NCBI RefSeq assembly: GCF_019097855.1
Contig: NZ_JAHRGL010000057.1
Location: forward strand, 62,001 to 126,000
Length of the DNA: 64,000 nt
Direction of reading: 5' to 3'
Origin: Geopseudomonas aromaticivorans
Lineage (GTDB): Bacteria; Pseudomonadota; Gammaproteobacteria; Pseudomonadales; Pseudomonadaceae
The notes below the pieces were generated by a model. It was not told the DNA's origin. It did not search any database and worked only from the letters and a program-made list of their open reading frames with translations. The translations under genes were made by a program, and so were the position numbers. Below, piece after piece: positions 16,363-27,164 of the stretch. Numbering within the stretch: position 1 is the first letter of the stretch; every line of letters starts with the position of its first letter.

Positions 16363-17336
16363 AGCAGGCCCAGTTCGAAGCCCTGCACCGGGCCGAGTGG
16401 CAGGCCCTGGAGGGCCAGCTCCAGCTCATGGAGCAGGGCAAGTCGCTCGGTACCCAGGCCGGCGAATTCGCCGCCGCCTATCGGCGCCTGTGCCAGCAGC
16501 TGGCCCTGGCGGAAAGCCGCGCCTACGCCACCAGCCTGGTCGAGCGCCTGCAGTTGCTCAATCTGCGTGCCCACCAGCAGCTGTACCGGCCGCGGCAGAG
16601 TTTCGGGCCGCGCCTGCTCGGTTTCCTGCTCGCCGGCTTCCCGCAGCAGGTGCGCAGCGCCTGGCGCAGCATCCTGCTGGCCAGCTTGCTGTTCTATGGC
16701 AGCCTACTGGGCATGGGGCTGCTGGTCTACCTGTTTCCCGACCTGATCTACAGCCTGCTGTCGCCGCAGCAGGTGGCGAAGATGGAACTGATGTACGACC
16801 CCGATGCCAGCCGCCTCGGCCCGCTCGGCGAACGCGGCAGCAGCGGCGACTGGCTGATGTTCGGCTACTACATCATGAACAACATCGGCATCGCCTTTCA
16901 GACCTTCGCCGGCGGCCTGCTGCTGGGCGTCGGCTCGCTGTTCTTCCTGCTGTTCAACGGCCTCAACATCGGCGCCATCGCCGGCCACCTGCTGCGCATC
17001 GGTTACGATGAAACCTTCCTCAGTTTCGTCGTCGGCCATGGCGCTTTCGAGCTGACTGCCATAACCTTCGCCGGCGCCGCCGGCCTGCAACTCGGCGGCG
17101 CCCTGCTGATGCCCGGAGCGCGCAGCCGGCGGGCCGCCCTGCGCGCGGCGGCCCAGGGCTGCATCGGCCTGGTCTGCGGCGTGATCGTCCTGCTGCTGAT
17201 CGCCGCCTTCGTCGAGGCCTACTGGTCGTCGGTCACGCAGTTTTCCACCGGCGTGAAGTACGCCGTCGGCGCCGCGCTCTGGCTGCTGCTCGGCCTCTAT
17301 TTCCTGCTCGGCGGACGCCGGCACCAGGCTGGCTAG
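16359..17336 (+). CDS. SpoIIM-like (DUF95) integral membrane protein
   Basis: The 325-residue protein has a soluble helical N-terminal third and about six membrane segments. It carries the SpoIIM signatures YYIMNNIGIAFQTFAGGLLL, FNGLNIGAIAGHLLRIGY and GHGAFELTAITFAGAAGLQL. In spore formers SpoIIM works in engulfment. In Pseudomonas, which does not sporulate, members occur with MoxR/DUF58 genes and their function is unknown. It starts within the RDD stop and is followed by a 129-base gap, the largest in the operon. Confidence 0.87.
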   Translation: MKQAQFEALHRAEWQALEGQLQLMEQGKSLGTQAGEFAAAYRRLCQQLALAESRAYATSLVERLQLLNLRAHQQLYRPRQSFGPRLLGFLLAGFPQQVRSAWRSILLASLLFYGSLLGMGLLVYLFPDLIYSLLSPQQVAKMELMYDPDASRLGPLGERGSSGDWLMFGYYIMNNIGIAFQTFAGGLLLGVGSLFFLLFNGLNIGAIAGHLLRIGYDETFLSFVVGHGAFELTAITFAGAAGLQLGGALLMPGARSRRAALRAAAQGCIGLVCGVIVLLLIAAFVEAYWSSVTQFSTGVKYAVGAALWLLLGLYFLLGGRRHQAG

Positions 17337-17465
17337 GAACAGTCGCCACGTGCCGGCCGTCGCGGTCGGGAAGCGGGCCGTGCAGGACAGATACACAACA
17401 CAGGGAGTCGTCGTGACCGCCGTTTTTTTCCGCCGCCAGTTTGCCGGCCGCCGCCGGAGCCGCGC

Positions 17466-19034
17466 ATGCCGCTGAGCGCCGCCGAAGCGGCCCTGCGCCC
17501 GCGCAGCCCGTGGGAGGCCGTCGACCTCGGCGTGCGCCTGGTGCAGCACCACGCCGGCCTGCTACTGGGCAGCTGGGCGCTGCTCACCCTGCCGCTGCTG
17601 GCCGTACTCAGCCTGCTGCTGTGGCGCTACCCGAGCGTCGTCCTGCTGCTGTTCTGGTGGCTGAAGCCGGCCTTCGAGCGCCTGCCGCTGCACATCCTCT
17701 CGCGCGCCCTGTTCGGCGCCACGCCGACCCTCAGCCAGGCCCTGCGCGCCTGGCCCGCGCTGCTGCGCGGCGAGCTGCTGGCCTGCCTGACCTGGCGGCG
17801 CTTCAGCCTGAGCCGCAGCTTCACCCTGCCGCTGCTGCAGCTGGAAAACCTGCGCGGCCCGGCCCGCCGCCAGCGCCTCGAGGCGCTGGGCCGGCGCAGC
17901 GGGGTCGCGCGCTGGCTGACCCTGCTCGGCATGCACATCGAAATGGTCCTGTGGTCCGGCCTGCTGGTGCTGATCTATCTGCTGCTACCAACCCACTTCG
18001 GCGAGCCGCGCAACTGGCTGGCCGTTCTGCTGCGCCCGCCGGAGGACTGGCTGTGGCTGGAGCACCTGAGCAACGCCTGCTACGCCCTGGTGTTGGTGCT
18101 ATGGGAGCCGGTGTATGTCGCCTGCGGCTTCAGTCTGTATCTCAACCGGCGCAGCGAGCTGGAAGCCTGGGATCTGGAACTGGCCTTTCGCCGCCTGCTC
18201 GAGCGCCTCGGCCAAGCCAGCCTGGTCCTGCTGCTGGGCGTCGGCCTGCTGATGCCGAACGCGGCGGCGCTGGCCGCTGATACCGAGCCGAGCCCCCCGA
18301 CTGCCGCCGCCATCCGCGTTTGTCCGCTGCCCAGCGAGGAGAACCCCGGCCCCGAGGCTGCGCGCCTGACCCGCCAGCCGCTCGACAGCACACGGGCGCA
18401 ACAGGAAATCCGCAGCCTGCTGGCGGCGCCGCCGTTCCACCGGGTGGAAGAACGCCTCGACTGGGGCTGGTCGGCGGCCGAGCGCCCCGTCTCAGCGCAG
18501 CCGGAGGCACCGCCGGTCTGGACGCAGACCCTCGCCGGCCTGCTCGAGACGCTGCTGTGGACCCTGCTGCTCGGCGCCGTCGGCCTGCTCGCCTGGCGCT
18601 ACCGCGACTGGCTGCGCTTGTTCGCCCAGCGCGGCCAGACCGCCGCCGTCAGCGACGTCGTGCCGCCGAGCCACCTGTTCGGCCTGGCCGTCGACCCGCG
18701 CAGCCTGCCGGACGACCTGCCCGCCAGCGTCGAACAGCTGTGGCCGGCCGATCCGCGCGCTGCCCTCGCCCTGCTCTATCGCGGCCTGCTCAGCCACCTG
18801 CTGCACCAGCGCCGCCTGCCGCTCAAGGCGGCCCACACCGAGGGCGAGGTGCTGGTGCTGCTACAGGAGCTGGATGATCCGGCGCTCAGTGCCTTCGCCC
18901 GCCAGCTGCTCGACGCCTGGCAGGCGCTGGCCTATGGCAGTCGCCCGCCGCCGACCGAGCTTGGCCCCGCGTTGTGCGCCGCCTGGCGCCAACTGGGCCT
19001 GAACAGCCGCACGCACACCGAGGTGGCCGCATGA
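17466..19034 (+). CDS. DUF4129 domain membrane protein
   Basis: The 522-residue protein has several membrane segments in residues 30-270, a periplasmic linker (about 275-355), one further membrane helix (LETLLWTLLLGAVGLLAWRY) and a cytoplasmic DUF4129 domain near the C terminus (ADPRAALALLYRGLLSHLL, then AHTEGEVLVLLQ). DUF4129 is a helical domain found with transglutaminase-like and MoxR-linked proteins. The stop overlaps the DUF4350 start (ATGA). The start at 17466 follows GGAGCCGCGC. Confidence 0.82.
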   Translation: MPLSAAEAALRPRSPWEAVDLGVRLVQHHAGLLLGSWALLTLPLLAVLSLLLWRYPSVVLLLFWWLKPAFERLPLHILSRALFGATPTLSQALRAWPALLRGELLACLTWRRFSLSRSFTLPLLQLENLRGPARRQRLEALGRRSGVARWLTLLGMHIEMVLWSGLLVLIYLLLPTHFGEPRNWLAVLLRPPEDWLWLEHLSNACYALVLVLWEPVYVACGFSLYLNRRSELEAWDLELAFRRLLERLGQASLVLLLGVGLLMPNAAALAADTEPSPPTAAAIRVCPLPSEENPGPEAARLTRQPLDSTRAQQEIRSLLAAPPFHRVEERLDWGWSAAERPVSAQPEAPPVWTQTLAGLLETLLWTLLLGAVGLLAWRYRDWLRLFAQRGQTAAVSDVVPPSHLFGLAVDPRSLPDDLPASVEQLWPADPRAALALLYRGLLSHLLHQRRLPLKAAHTEGEVLVLLQELDDPALSAFARQLLDAWQALAYGSRPPPTELGPALCAAWRQLGLNSRTHTEVAA

Positions 19035-20202
19035 ACGCCCGCCAACGCCTGTGGCTGAGCCTGGCCGCGCTGGCGCTGCTGGCGGCGCTGGCCGCCCTGC
19101 TGCTCGGCCGGCTCGACCCGCAGCGGCGCAGCGTCGATCTCGGTCCGGCGCCGGAGGCCAGGTCCAACCCCTGGCTGGCCGCCGAACACTTCCTGCGCCA
19201 GCGGCAGATCGCGGTCGACCGCGCCGACGGCCTGAGCCGCTTCCTCGACGACACCCCGGCCGTCGGTCACAGCCTGGTGCTGCTCGGCTCGCGCAAGCAG
19301 CTCAGCGCCGCGCAGAGCCAGCGCCTGCTCGACTGGGCCGCTGCCGGCGGCCAGCTGGTGGTGGTGGCGCAGGCCAACTGGAGCGAGCAGCGCCAGCGCA
19401 GCGACGACCTGCTGCTCGATCTGCTGCAGATCCGCCGCCTGCCCAGCAGCAGCCTGGCCGACGAGGAGGAGCCCGCCGACCTCCCCGCCGATCCCTGGCC
19501 GCAGCTGACCAAGCTGTACCTGGAGAACGAGGAAGCCCCGGCCTACTTTGCCTTCGATACCCGCTACCACCTCGAGGACGTCGGCGACCGCGCCCACGCC
19601 TGGGCCAACAGCGCCAAGGCCACCCACCTGCTGCAGCTGGCCCACGGCGACGGCCTGGTCACCGTGCTCAGCGACGGCGGCCTGTGGCGTAACGAGCGCA
19701 TCGGTGAACATGACCATGCCTGGTTGCTCTGGTACCTGACCCAGGACAGTCAGGTCACCCTGCTGCAGCGCCTCGACGGCGAAGCGCTGCCCCGCCTGCT
19801 GCTGCGCCACTTCCCCGAGGCGCTGCTGGCCCTCGGCGTGCTGCTGGCCCTGCTGCTCTGGCACTTCGGCCTGCGCCACGGCCCGCGGCAGGACGATGCC
19901 GCCCCGCCACGCCGCCAGCTCGGCGAGCACCTGCGCGCCTGCGCCGAGTTCCTCTGCCGCCAGCAGGGCCACGCCGCCCTGCTCACCCGCCTGCAGGCCG
20001 AGGTGCGCCAGCGCGCCCGCCAGCGCCATCCCGGTTTCGAGCGCCTACCGGTCACCGAACAGTGGCAGCTGCTCAGCCGCTTCAGCCGCCTGTCGCCCTC
20101 GCATATCAGCCAGGCCATGCGCCCGCTCGCCGAGCAGCGTCTCGGGCCAGCCCCGTTCACCCGCCAGGTCGCCCACCTGCAACGACTCAGGAATGCCCTT
20201 TG

Positions 20203-20203
<1 letters not shown>
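19031..20203 (+). CDS. DUF4350 domain protein, membrane anchored
   Basis: The 390-residue protein has a first membrane helix (LWLSLAALALLAALAALLLG), a periplasmic DUF4350 domain with NPWLAAEHFLRQRQIAVDR and LSAAQSQRLLDWAAAGGQLV (about residues 45-130), a second membrane helix around 255-280 and a cytoplasmic helical tail. DUF4350 resembles a GATase-like sugar-binding fold, but its ligand is unknown. The start at 19031 overlaps the DUF4129 stop, and its stop overlaps the MoxR start (TGATG). Confidence 0.82.
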
Positions 20204-21236
<1,033 letters not shown>

Positions 21237-21240
<4 letters not shown>

Positions 21241-22568
21241 AGCCCTCGCCGCGCCTGCTCGGCCTGAGCGCTGCCCTGCTGCTGGCGGCCATCCTGCTCG
21301 GCGCCCTACCGCTGCTCGGCCTCGCCCTGCCGGCCTGGAGCCACGGTCTGTGGTGGGGCGCGCTGCTGGCCCTGGCCGGCGTGGCGCTGTTCGATGCGCT
21401 GTGGCTGCGCCGCCTGCCCTCGCCGCAACTTGAGCGCCAGCTGCCCGGCCACCTGGCGCTGGACCACGGCAGCGAGGTGCTGCTGCGCATCACCCCCGGC
21501 GCGCAGCCGCCGCGCTGGCTGGAGGTGTTCGACCATGTGCCGGTCGAGCTGGAGTTCCACGGCCTGCCGCAGCGCGTTGCGCTGAGTGCCGGGCAGGGCG
21601 TCGAGCTGCGCTACCGCATCCGCCCGCGCGTGCGCGGCGACAGCCTGTTCACGCGCTGCGAGATCGGCCTGCCCAGCCGCTTCGGCCTGTGGCAGGCGCG
21701 CCGCTACCTGGAACTGCCGGGCCGCGCGCGCATCTACCCCGACTTCGCCCGCCTGCACGGGGCGCGGCTAATGGCAGTGGACAGCTGGCTCGGCCGCCTC
21801 GGCGTACGCCAGCAGCCGCGCCGCGGCAGCGGCCAGGAATTCCATCAGCTGCGCGAGTTTCGCAGCGGCGACAGCCTGCGCCAGATCGACTGGAAGGCCA
21901 CCGCGCGCAAGCACCAGCCGATCGCCCGCGAATACCAGGACGAGCGCGACCAGCAGATCATCTTCCTGCTCGACAGCGGCCGGCGCATGCGCAGCCAGGA
22001 CAGTGACCTCAGCCACTTCGACCACGCCCTCAATGCCTGCCTGCTGCTTGCCCATGTCGCCCTGCGCCAGGGCGATGCGGTCGGTCTGTTGAGCTTTGCC
22101 GGCGCGACGCCGCGCTATCTGCCGCCGGCCAAGGGCCAGCCGCAGCTCAACGCCCTGCTCAACACCGTCTACGACCTGCAACCCGGCCAGCTGCCGGGCG
22201 ACTACCAGAGCGCCGCCAGCGAGCTGCTCGCCCGCCAGCCGCGCCGCGCGCTGGTGGTGCTGCTCAGCAACCTGCGCGACGAGGACGACCAGCAGCTGCC
22301 CGCCGCTGCCGCGCGTATCGCCCAGCGTCACCGCCTGCTGATCGCCAGCCTGCGCGAGGAGGTGCTCGACCGCCAGCGCCAGCACCCGGTGCAGAGCTAC
22401 GCCGACGCCCTGAACTACTGCGGCACCGTCGACTACGCCGGCGCCCGCGTCGCCCTGCACGAGCGCCTGGCCGCCCAGGGCCTGCCGGTGCTCGACGTGC
22501 GCCCCGGCGAACTCGGCCCGCAGCTGATCAGCCGCTATCTGCAGTGGAAGGCCGCCGGCACCCTCTGA
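21237..22568 (+). CDS. DUF58 (VWA-like) protein, MoxR partner
   Basis: The 443-residue protein has two N-terminal membrane helices (LLLAAILLGALPLLGLALPA and WGALLALAGVALFDALWL), a beta-rich segment, then the DUF58 core with GQEFHQLREFRSGDSLRQID, WKATARKHQPIAREYQ and a VWA-like strand QIIFLLDSGRRM. The usual VWA metal motif is DxSxS; here it reads DSGRR, so metal binding may be altered. It is the usual partner of the overlapping MoxR gene and closes the operon. Confidence 0.92.
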
Positions 22569-22778
22569 GTGGGGCCGACAACCCCCTTGCACCGTTGCGC
22601 TGCCGGCTCTGCCGGGGGCGCTGCGGCAGAGACGATCAGCCGCTCTACACCGCCTGTCACGCCACTGTCACCGGTTTGCATGTGTAGTGGCACAGGCGCT
22701 AGGCTGAGTGAATTCAAGCCGCCCTTCCCCGCGCCTGCGCGCCAATGGGAAGCCAACTGACCGGCCAAGGAATCCGAC

Positions 22779-23699
22779 ATGCAACTCAAGCAGCTGCTGG
22801 TGGTCATCGACCCCACCCAACCTTCGCAACCGTCGCTCGAGCGCGCGGCCTGGATCGCCCGCCACAGCGGGGCGGCCCTGGAGTTGCTGCTGTGCGAATT
22901 CAACACCGCCCTGGATGCCGGCGTGCTGTTCGACAGCGCCAAGGTGGACAAGGCGCGCCAGTCCCTGCTCGCCCACCGCCGCGAGTGGCTGGAACAGCTG
23001 GCCGCACCGCTGCGCGAGGAGGGCCTGACGGTCACCTGCGAGGCGCGCTGGGGCAAGCCGCTGCACAAGATGATCATCAGCCGCGTCCTGGAGCTCAAGC
23101 CCGACCTGGTGCTGAAGACCGCCCACAGCCACGGCCTGCTGCGCCGCTTGCTGCTGAGCAACAGCTGCTGGCAGCTGATCCGCTACTGCCCGGCACCGCT
23201 GTGGCTGGTCAAGCCCGAGGGCAAATGGCTGGGCAAGCGCATCGCCGTGGCGCTCGACCCGACCCACAGCGCCGACAAGCCGGCCGCCCTCGACCACCTG
23301 CTGATCGAGGCCACGCAGACGCTGGGCCAGGCCCTCGGCCTGGAAGACCATTACCTGCACAGCTACGCGCCGCTGCCGCGCACCTTGGTGTTCGATGCCG
23401 AGCTGGTGGCCGATTACGAGTACTATGTGGAGCACACCGGCGAACGCCATCGCGAGGCCTTCGAGCAGTTGCTCGGCCAGCACGCCATCGCCAAGCCTCG
23501 CACCCACCTGCTGCAGGGCTTCGCCGAGGAAACCCTGCCGCGCTTCGTCGAGGACAATGCCGTCGACCTGCTGGTGATGGGCGCCATCGCCCGCGGCCAC
23601 CTCGATACCGCGCTGATCGGCCATACCGCCGAGCGGGTGCTCGAGGGCGTGGACTGCGACCTGCTGGTGCTCAAGCCGCAGGGCGTACCTGCCCACTGA
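22779..23699 (+). CDS. Universal stress protein, two tandem Usp domains
   Basis: The 306-residue protein has two Usp domains, residues about 1-147 (KQLLVVIDPTQPSQPSLERA to LIRYCPAPLWLVKPEG) and 150-305 (KRIAVALDPTHSADKPAALD to VMGAIARGHLDTALIGHTAE, ending VDCDLLVLKP). This is the UspE-type double-domain arrangement. The second domain keeps a nucleotide-binding-like G-x2-G-x9-G region. Such proteins respond to stasis or low oxygen. It precedes pykA by 114 bases on the same strand. The 210 bases before it contain no gene I can support. Confidence 0.9.
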   Translation: MQLKQLLVVIDPTQPSQPSLERAAWIARHSGAALELLLCEFNTALDAGVLFDSAKVDKARQSLLAHRREWLEQLAAPLREEGLTVTCEARWGKPLHKMIISRVLELKPDLVLKTAHSHGLLRRLLLSNSCWQLIRYCPAPLWLVKPEGKWLGKRIAVALDPTHSADKPAALDHLLIEATQTLGQALGLEDHYLHSYAPLPRTLVFDAELVADYEYYVEHTGERHREAFEQLLGQHAIAKPRTHLLQGFAEETLPRFVEDNAVDLLVMGAIARGHLDTALIGHTAERVLEGVDCDLLVLKPQGVPAH

Positions 23700-23813
23700 G
23701 CCGACTTCCGGCCACGAACGACCCCGGCCTGCCCAGGCAAGCCGACTACCCCTGGCGTGCGCCGCCACAAGCGGGAGCGCCAGCGCTTCACCACCTTACC
23801 CAGGAGTACCCTG

Positions 23814-25265
23814 ATGCCGTTTCGCCGTACCAAGATCGTCGCCACCCTCGGCCCGTCCAGCAGCTCGCCGCAGGTGCTCGAGCAGCTGATCCTCGCCGGG
23901 ATGAACGTCGCCCGCCTGAACTTCTCCCACGGCAGCCCGGACGAGCACAAGGCGCGCGCCAAGCTGGTCCGCGAGCTGGCGGCCAAGCACGATCGCCACG
24001 TCGCCCTGCTCGGCGACCTGCAAGGCCCGAAAATCCGCATCGCCAAGTTCGCCAACAAGCGCATCGAGCTGCAACAGGGCGATGCCTTCCGCTTCTCGAT
24101 CAGCCACCCGCGCGATGCCGGCAACCAGGAAGTGGTCGGCATCGACTACCCGGATCTGGTCAAGGACTGCAAGGTCGGCGACGAGCTGCTGCTCGACGAC
24201 GGCCGGGTGATCATGGTCGTCGACCAGGTCACCGCCAGCGAACTGCTCTGCTCGGTGACCGTCGGCGGCCCGCTGTCCGACCACAAGGGCATCAACCGTC
24301 GCGGCGGCGGCCTCACCGCCCCGGCGCTGACCGAGAAGGACAAGGCCGACATCAAGCTGGCCGCCGAGATGGACCTGGACTACCTCGCGGTGTCCTTCCC
24401 GCGCGACGCCGCCGACATGGAATACGCCCGCCGCCTGCGCGACGAGGCCGGCAGCGATGCCTGGCTGATCGCCAAGATCGAGCGTGCCGAGGCGGTGGCC
24501 AACGACGAGGCGCTGGACGGCCTGATCCGCGCCAGCGACGGCGTGATGGTCGCTCGCGGCGACCTCGGCGTGGAGATCGGCGATGCCGAGCTGGTCGGCA
24601 TCCAGAAGAAGATCATTGCCCACGCGCGCACCCTCAACAAGGTGGTGATCACCGCCACCCAGATGATGGAGTCGATGATCCACAGCCCGATGCCGACCCG
24701 CGCGGAAGTCTCCGACGTGGCCAACGCCGCGCTGGACTACACCGATGCGGTGATGCTGTCGGCGGAAAGCGCCGCCGGCGACTACCCGGTGGAAGCGGTC
24801 AAGGCCATGGCGCGCGTCTGCGTCGGCGCCGAGAAGCATCCGACCAGCCAGAAGTCCCGCCACCGCATGGGCGAGACCTTCGAGCGCTGCGACGAGAGCA
24901 TCGCCCTCGCCGCCATGTACACCGCCAACCACTTCCCCAAGGTCACGGCGATCATCGCCCTCACTGAGAGCGGCTACACCCCGCTGATCATGTCGCGCAT
25001 CCGCTCCGCGGTGCCAATCTTCGCCTACTCGCCGCATCGCGCCACCCAGGCGCGCGTGGCGATGTTCCGCGGCGTGCAGACCATCCCCTTCGATGCCGCC
25101 GCCCTGGCGCCGGAGAAGGTCAGCCAGGCGGCGGTCGACGAACTGCTCAAGCGTGGCGTGGTGCAGCCGGGCGACTGGGTGATCATGACCAAGGGCGACA
25201 GCTTCGACACCATCGGCGGCACCAACACCCTGAAGATCCTCCACGTCGGCGAACCGCTGGCCTGA
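23814..25265 (+). CDS. pykA: Pyruvate kinase
   Basis: Pyruvate kinase transfers phosphate from phosphoenolpyruvate to ADP, ending lower glycolysis. The 483-residue protein shows RRTKIVATLGPSS, NFSHGSPDEH, the Lys/Asp active-site block LIAKIERAEAVANDEA, VMVARGDLGVEI and VITATQMMESMI-SPMPTRAE, with VMLSAESAAGDYPVEAV near the effector-domain junction. It is the PykA type common in Pseudomonas. CAGGAG precedes the ATG at 23814, which is chosen over an upstream ATG at 23757. Confidence 0.96.
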   Translation: MPFRRTKIVATLGPSSSSPQVLEQLILAGMNVARLNFSHGSPDEHKARAKLVRELAAKHDRHVALLGDLQGPKIRIAKFANKRIELQQGDAFRFSISHPRDAGNQEVVGIDYPDLVKDCKVGDELLLDDGRVIMVVDQVTASELLCSVTVGGPLSDHKGINRRGGGLTAPALTEKDKADIKLAAEMDLDYLAVSFPRDAADMEYARRLRDEAGSDAWLIAKIERAEAVANDEALDGLIRASDGVMVARGDLGVEIGDAELVGIQKKIIAHARTLNKVVITATQMMESMIHSPMPTRAEVSDVANAALDYTDAVMLSAESAAGDYPVEAVKAMARVCVGAEKHPTSQKSRHRMGETFERCDESIALAAMYTANHFPKVTAIIALTESGYTPLIMSRIRSAVPIFAYSPHRATQARVAMFRGVQTIPFDAAALAPEKVSQAAVDELLKRGVVQPGDWVIMTKGDSFDTIGGTNTLKILHVGEPLA

Positions 25266-25286
25266 CCGCCACCCCACTAGCAGAGT

Positions 25287-25304
25287 GGCCGCCCGCAGGC
25301 GGCC
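25287..25304 (+). terminator. Possible terminator hairpin after pykA
   Basis: GGCCGCC (25287-25293) pairs with GGCGGCC (25298-25304) around CGCA, followed only by TTGTGA. The weak T tract makes this a low-confidence terminator. Confidence 0.35.
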
Positions 25305-25335
25305 TTGTGACTGCAGAAGCGCAACCACCACACAC

Positions 25336-25405
25336 CGTCGCTCCCGCGCAGGCGGGAGCCCAGGCGCCACGTGCCTTCTGGATTCCCGCCTGCGCGGGAA
25401 TGACG
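25336..25405. repeat. Inverted pair of REP hairpins (REPIN-like)
   Basis: Two 28-base units lie head to head at 25336-25363 and 25378-25405 and match at 24 of 28 positions after reverse complementing. Unit one folds as GCTCCCGC-GCAG-GCGGGAGC; unit two folds as ATTCCCGC-CTGC-GCGGGAAT. The four differences form two compensatory base pairs, so both stems are intact. The rest of the 316-base gap between pykA and the fumarase gene shows nothing else clear apart from a weak hairpin at 25287-25304 and, presumably, the fumarase promoter. Confidence 0.8.
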
Positions 25406-25581
25406 ACTTTTTCGGCGCTCTTCTCCCTTGGCGCATTGAGTCCGGCTGTTCGCCCATCGACCAAGGTCGACGGCAGGCAGGTGTCCGCACCGCCGCCCGC
25501 GCGCTATACTGCGGCGCCGTTTTTTTGCGCCGCCTGCGGTGGCGCGCCGTGAAGTTCCGCCTGTTTAGAGGACCGCGTTCC

Positions 25582-27105
25582 ATGGCCGTGATCAAGCAAG
25601 ACGACCTGATCCAGAGCGTCGCCGACGCCCTGCAGTTCATCTCCTACTACCACCCCGTCGACTTCATCCAGGCGATGCACGAGGCCTACCTGCGCGAGGA
25701 ATCGCCGGCCGCGCGCGACTCCATCGCCCAGATCCTGATCAACTCGCGCATGTGCGCCACCGGCCACCGCCCGATCTGCCAGGACACCGGCATCGTCACC
25801 GTGTTCGTCCGCGTCGGCATGGACGTGCAGTGGACCGGCGCGACCATGAGCCTCGACGACATGATCAACGAGGGCGTACGCCGCGCCTACAACAACCCGG
25901 ACAACGTCCTGCGCGCCTCGATCCTGGCCGACCCGGCCGGTGCCCGCAAGAACACCAAGGACAACACCCCGGCGGTCATCCACTACTCCATCGTTCCCGG
26001 CGACAAGGTGGAAGTGGACGTCGCGGCCAAGGGCGGCGGCTCCGAGAACAAGTCGAAGATGGCCATGCTCAACCCGTCCGACTCGATCGTCGACTGGGTG
26101 CTGAAGACCGTCCCGGAAATGGGCGCTGGCTGGTGCCCGCCGGGCATGCTCGGCATCGGCATCGGCGGTACCGCCGAGAAGGCCGCGCTGATGGCCAAGG
26201 AAGTGTTGATGGAATCCATCGACATCCATGAGCTGAAGGCCCGCGGTCCGCAGAACAAGATCGAGGAACTGCGTCTCGAGCTGTTCGACAAGGTCAACCA
26301 GCTGGGCATCGGCGCCCAGGGCCTCGGTGGCCTGACCACCGTGCTCGACGTCAAGATCATGGACTACCCGACCCACGCCGCCTCGCTGCCGGTGTGCATG
26401 ATCCCCAACTGCGCCGCCACCCGTCACGCCCACTTCGTGCTCGACGGCTCCGGCCCGGCCGAGCTGGAAGCGCCGAGCCTGGACGCCTACCCGGAAATCG
26501 TCTGGGAAGCCGGCCCGAGCGCCCGTCGCGTGAACCTGGACACCATCACTGCGGAAGAAGTGCAGAGCTGGCAGCCGGGCGAGACCATCCTGCTCAACGG
26601 CAAGATGCTCACCGGCCGCGACGCCGCGCACAAGCGCATGGTCGACATGCTCAACGCCGGCGAAGAGCTGCCGGTGGACCTCAAGGGCCGCTTCATCTAC
26701 TACGTCGGCCCGGTCGATCCGGTGCGTGACGAGGTAGTTGGCCCGGCCGGCCCGACCACCGCAACCCGCATGGACAAGTTCACCCGCCAGATCCTGGAAA
26801 GCACCGGTCTGCTGGGCATGATCGGCAAGTCCGAGCGCGGCCCGATCGCCATCGACGCGATCCGCGACAACAAGGCCGTCTACCTGATGGCCGTCGGCGG
26901 CGCCGCCTACCTGGTCGCCCAGGCGATCAAAAAGTCCAAGGTGCTGGCCTTCCCCGAACTGGGCATGGAAGCGATCTACGAGTTCGAGGTCAAGGACATG
27001 CCGGTCACCGTGGCCGTCGACACCAAGGGCGAGTCGGTGCACATCACCGGCCCGGCGATCTGGAAGCAGAAGATCGCCGACAGCCTGGCAGTGGAAGTGA
27101 AGTAA
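25582..27105 (+). CDS. Class I (iron-sulfur) fumarate hydratase
   Basis: This enzyme interconverts fumarate and malate in the TCA cycle using an oxygen-labile 4Fe-4S cluster. The 507-residue length and the segments NSRMCATGHRPICQDTGIVT (with a cluster cysteine), KGGGSENKSKMAML and CMIPNCAATRHAHFVLDG are class I (FumA/FumB) marks. Both alpha and beta portions are fused in one chain. AGAGGA lies before the ATG at 25582. A strong terminator follows. I leave the symbol blank because class I fumarases are named inconsistently in Pseudomonas. Confidence 0.95.
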   Translation: MAVIKQDDLIQSVADALQFISYYHPVDFIQAMHEAYLREESPAARDSIAQILINSRMCATGHRPICQDTGIVTVFVRVGMDVQWTGATMSLDDMINEGVRRAYNNPDNVLRASILADPAGARKNTKDNTPAVIHYSIVPGDKVEVDVAAKGGGSENKSKMAMLNPSDSIVDWVLKTVPEMGAGWCPPGMLGIGIGGTAEKAALMAKEVLMESIDIHELKARGPQNKIEELRLELFDKVNQLGIGAQGLGGLTTVLDVKIMDYPTHAASLPVCMIPNCAATRHAHFVLDGSGPAELEAPSLDAYPEIVWEAGPSARRVNLDTITAEEVQSWQPGETILLNGKMLTGRDAAHKRMVDMLNAGEELPVDLKGRFIYYVGPVDPVRDEVVGPAGPTTATRMDKFTRQILESTGLLGMIGKSERGPIAIDAIRDNKAVYLMAVGGAAYLVAQAIKKSKVLAFPELGMEAIYEFEVKDMPVTVAVDTKGESVHITGPAIWKQKIADSLAVEVK

Positions 27106-27123
27106 GCTTCCCAAGCCACAGGA

Positions 27124-27164
27124 AAACCCCGGACCGGCCCCGCCGCTCCGGGGTTTGCTTTTTT
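27124..27164 (+). terminator. Intrinsic terminator after the fumarase gene
   Basis: AAACCCCGGA (27124-27133) pairs with TCCGGGGTTT (27147-27156), followed by GCTTTTTT. The preceding A-rich bases could also let it serve the convergent cardiolipin synthase gene. Confidence 0.9.

Noticed and set aside
22569-22778. Possible small RNA or gene in the gap before the universal stress protein
   Set aside because: No coding potential or terminator-like hairpin with a T run is evident; probably promoter sequence.
22745-24967. Open frame of 740 codons on the plus strand
   Set aside because: It lies on top of the universal stress protein and pykA in another frame; its Arg/Pro-rich translation shows no domain.
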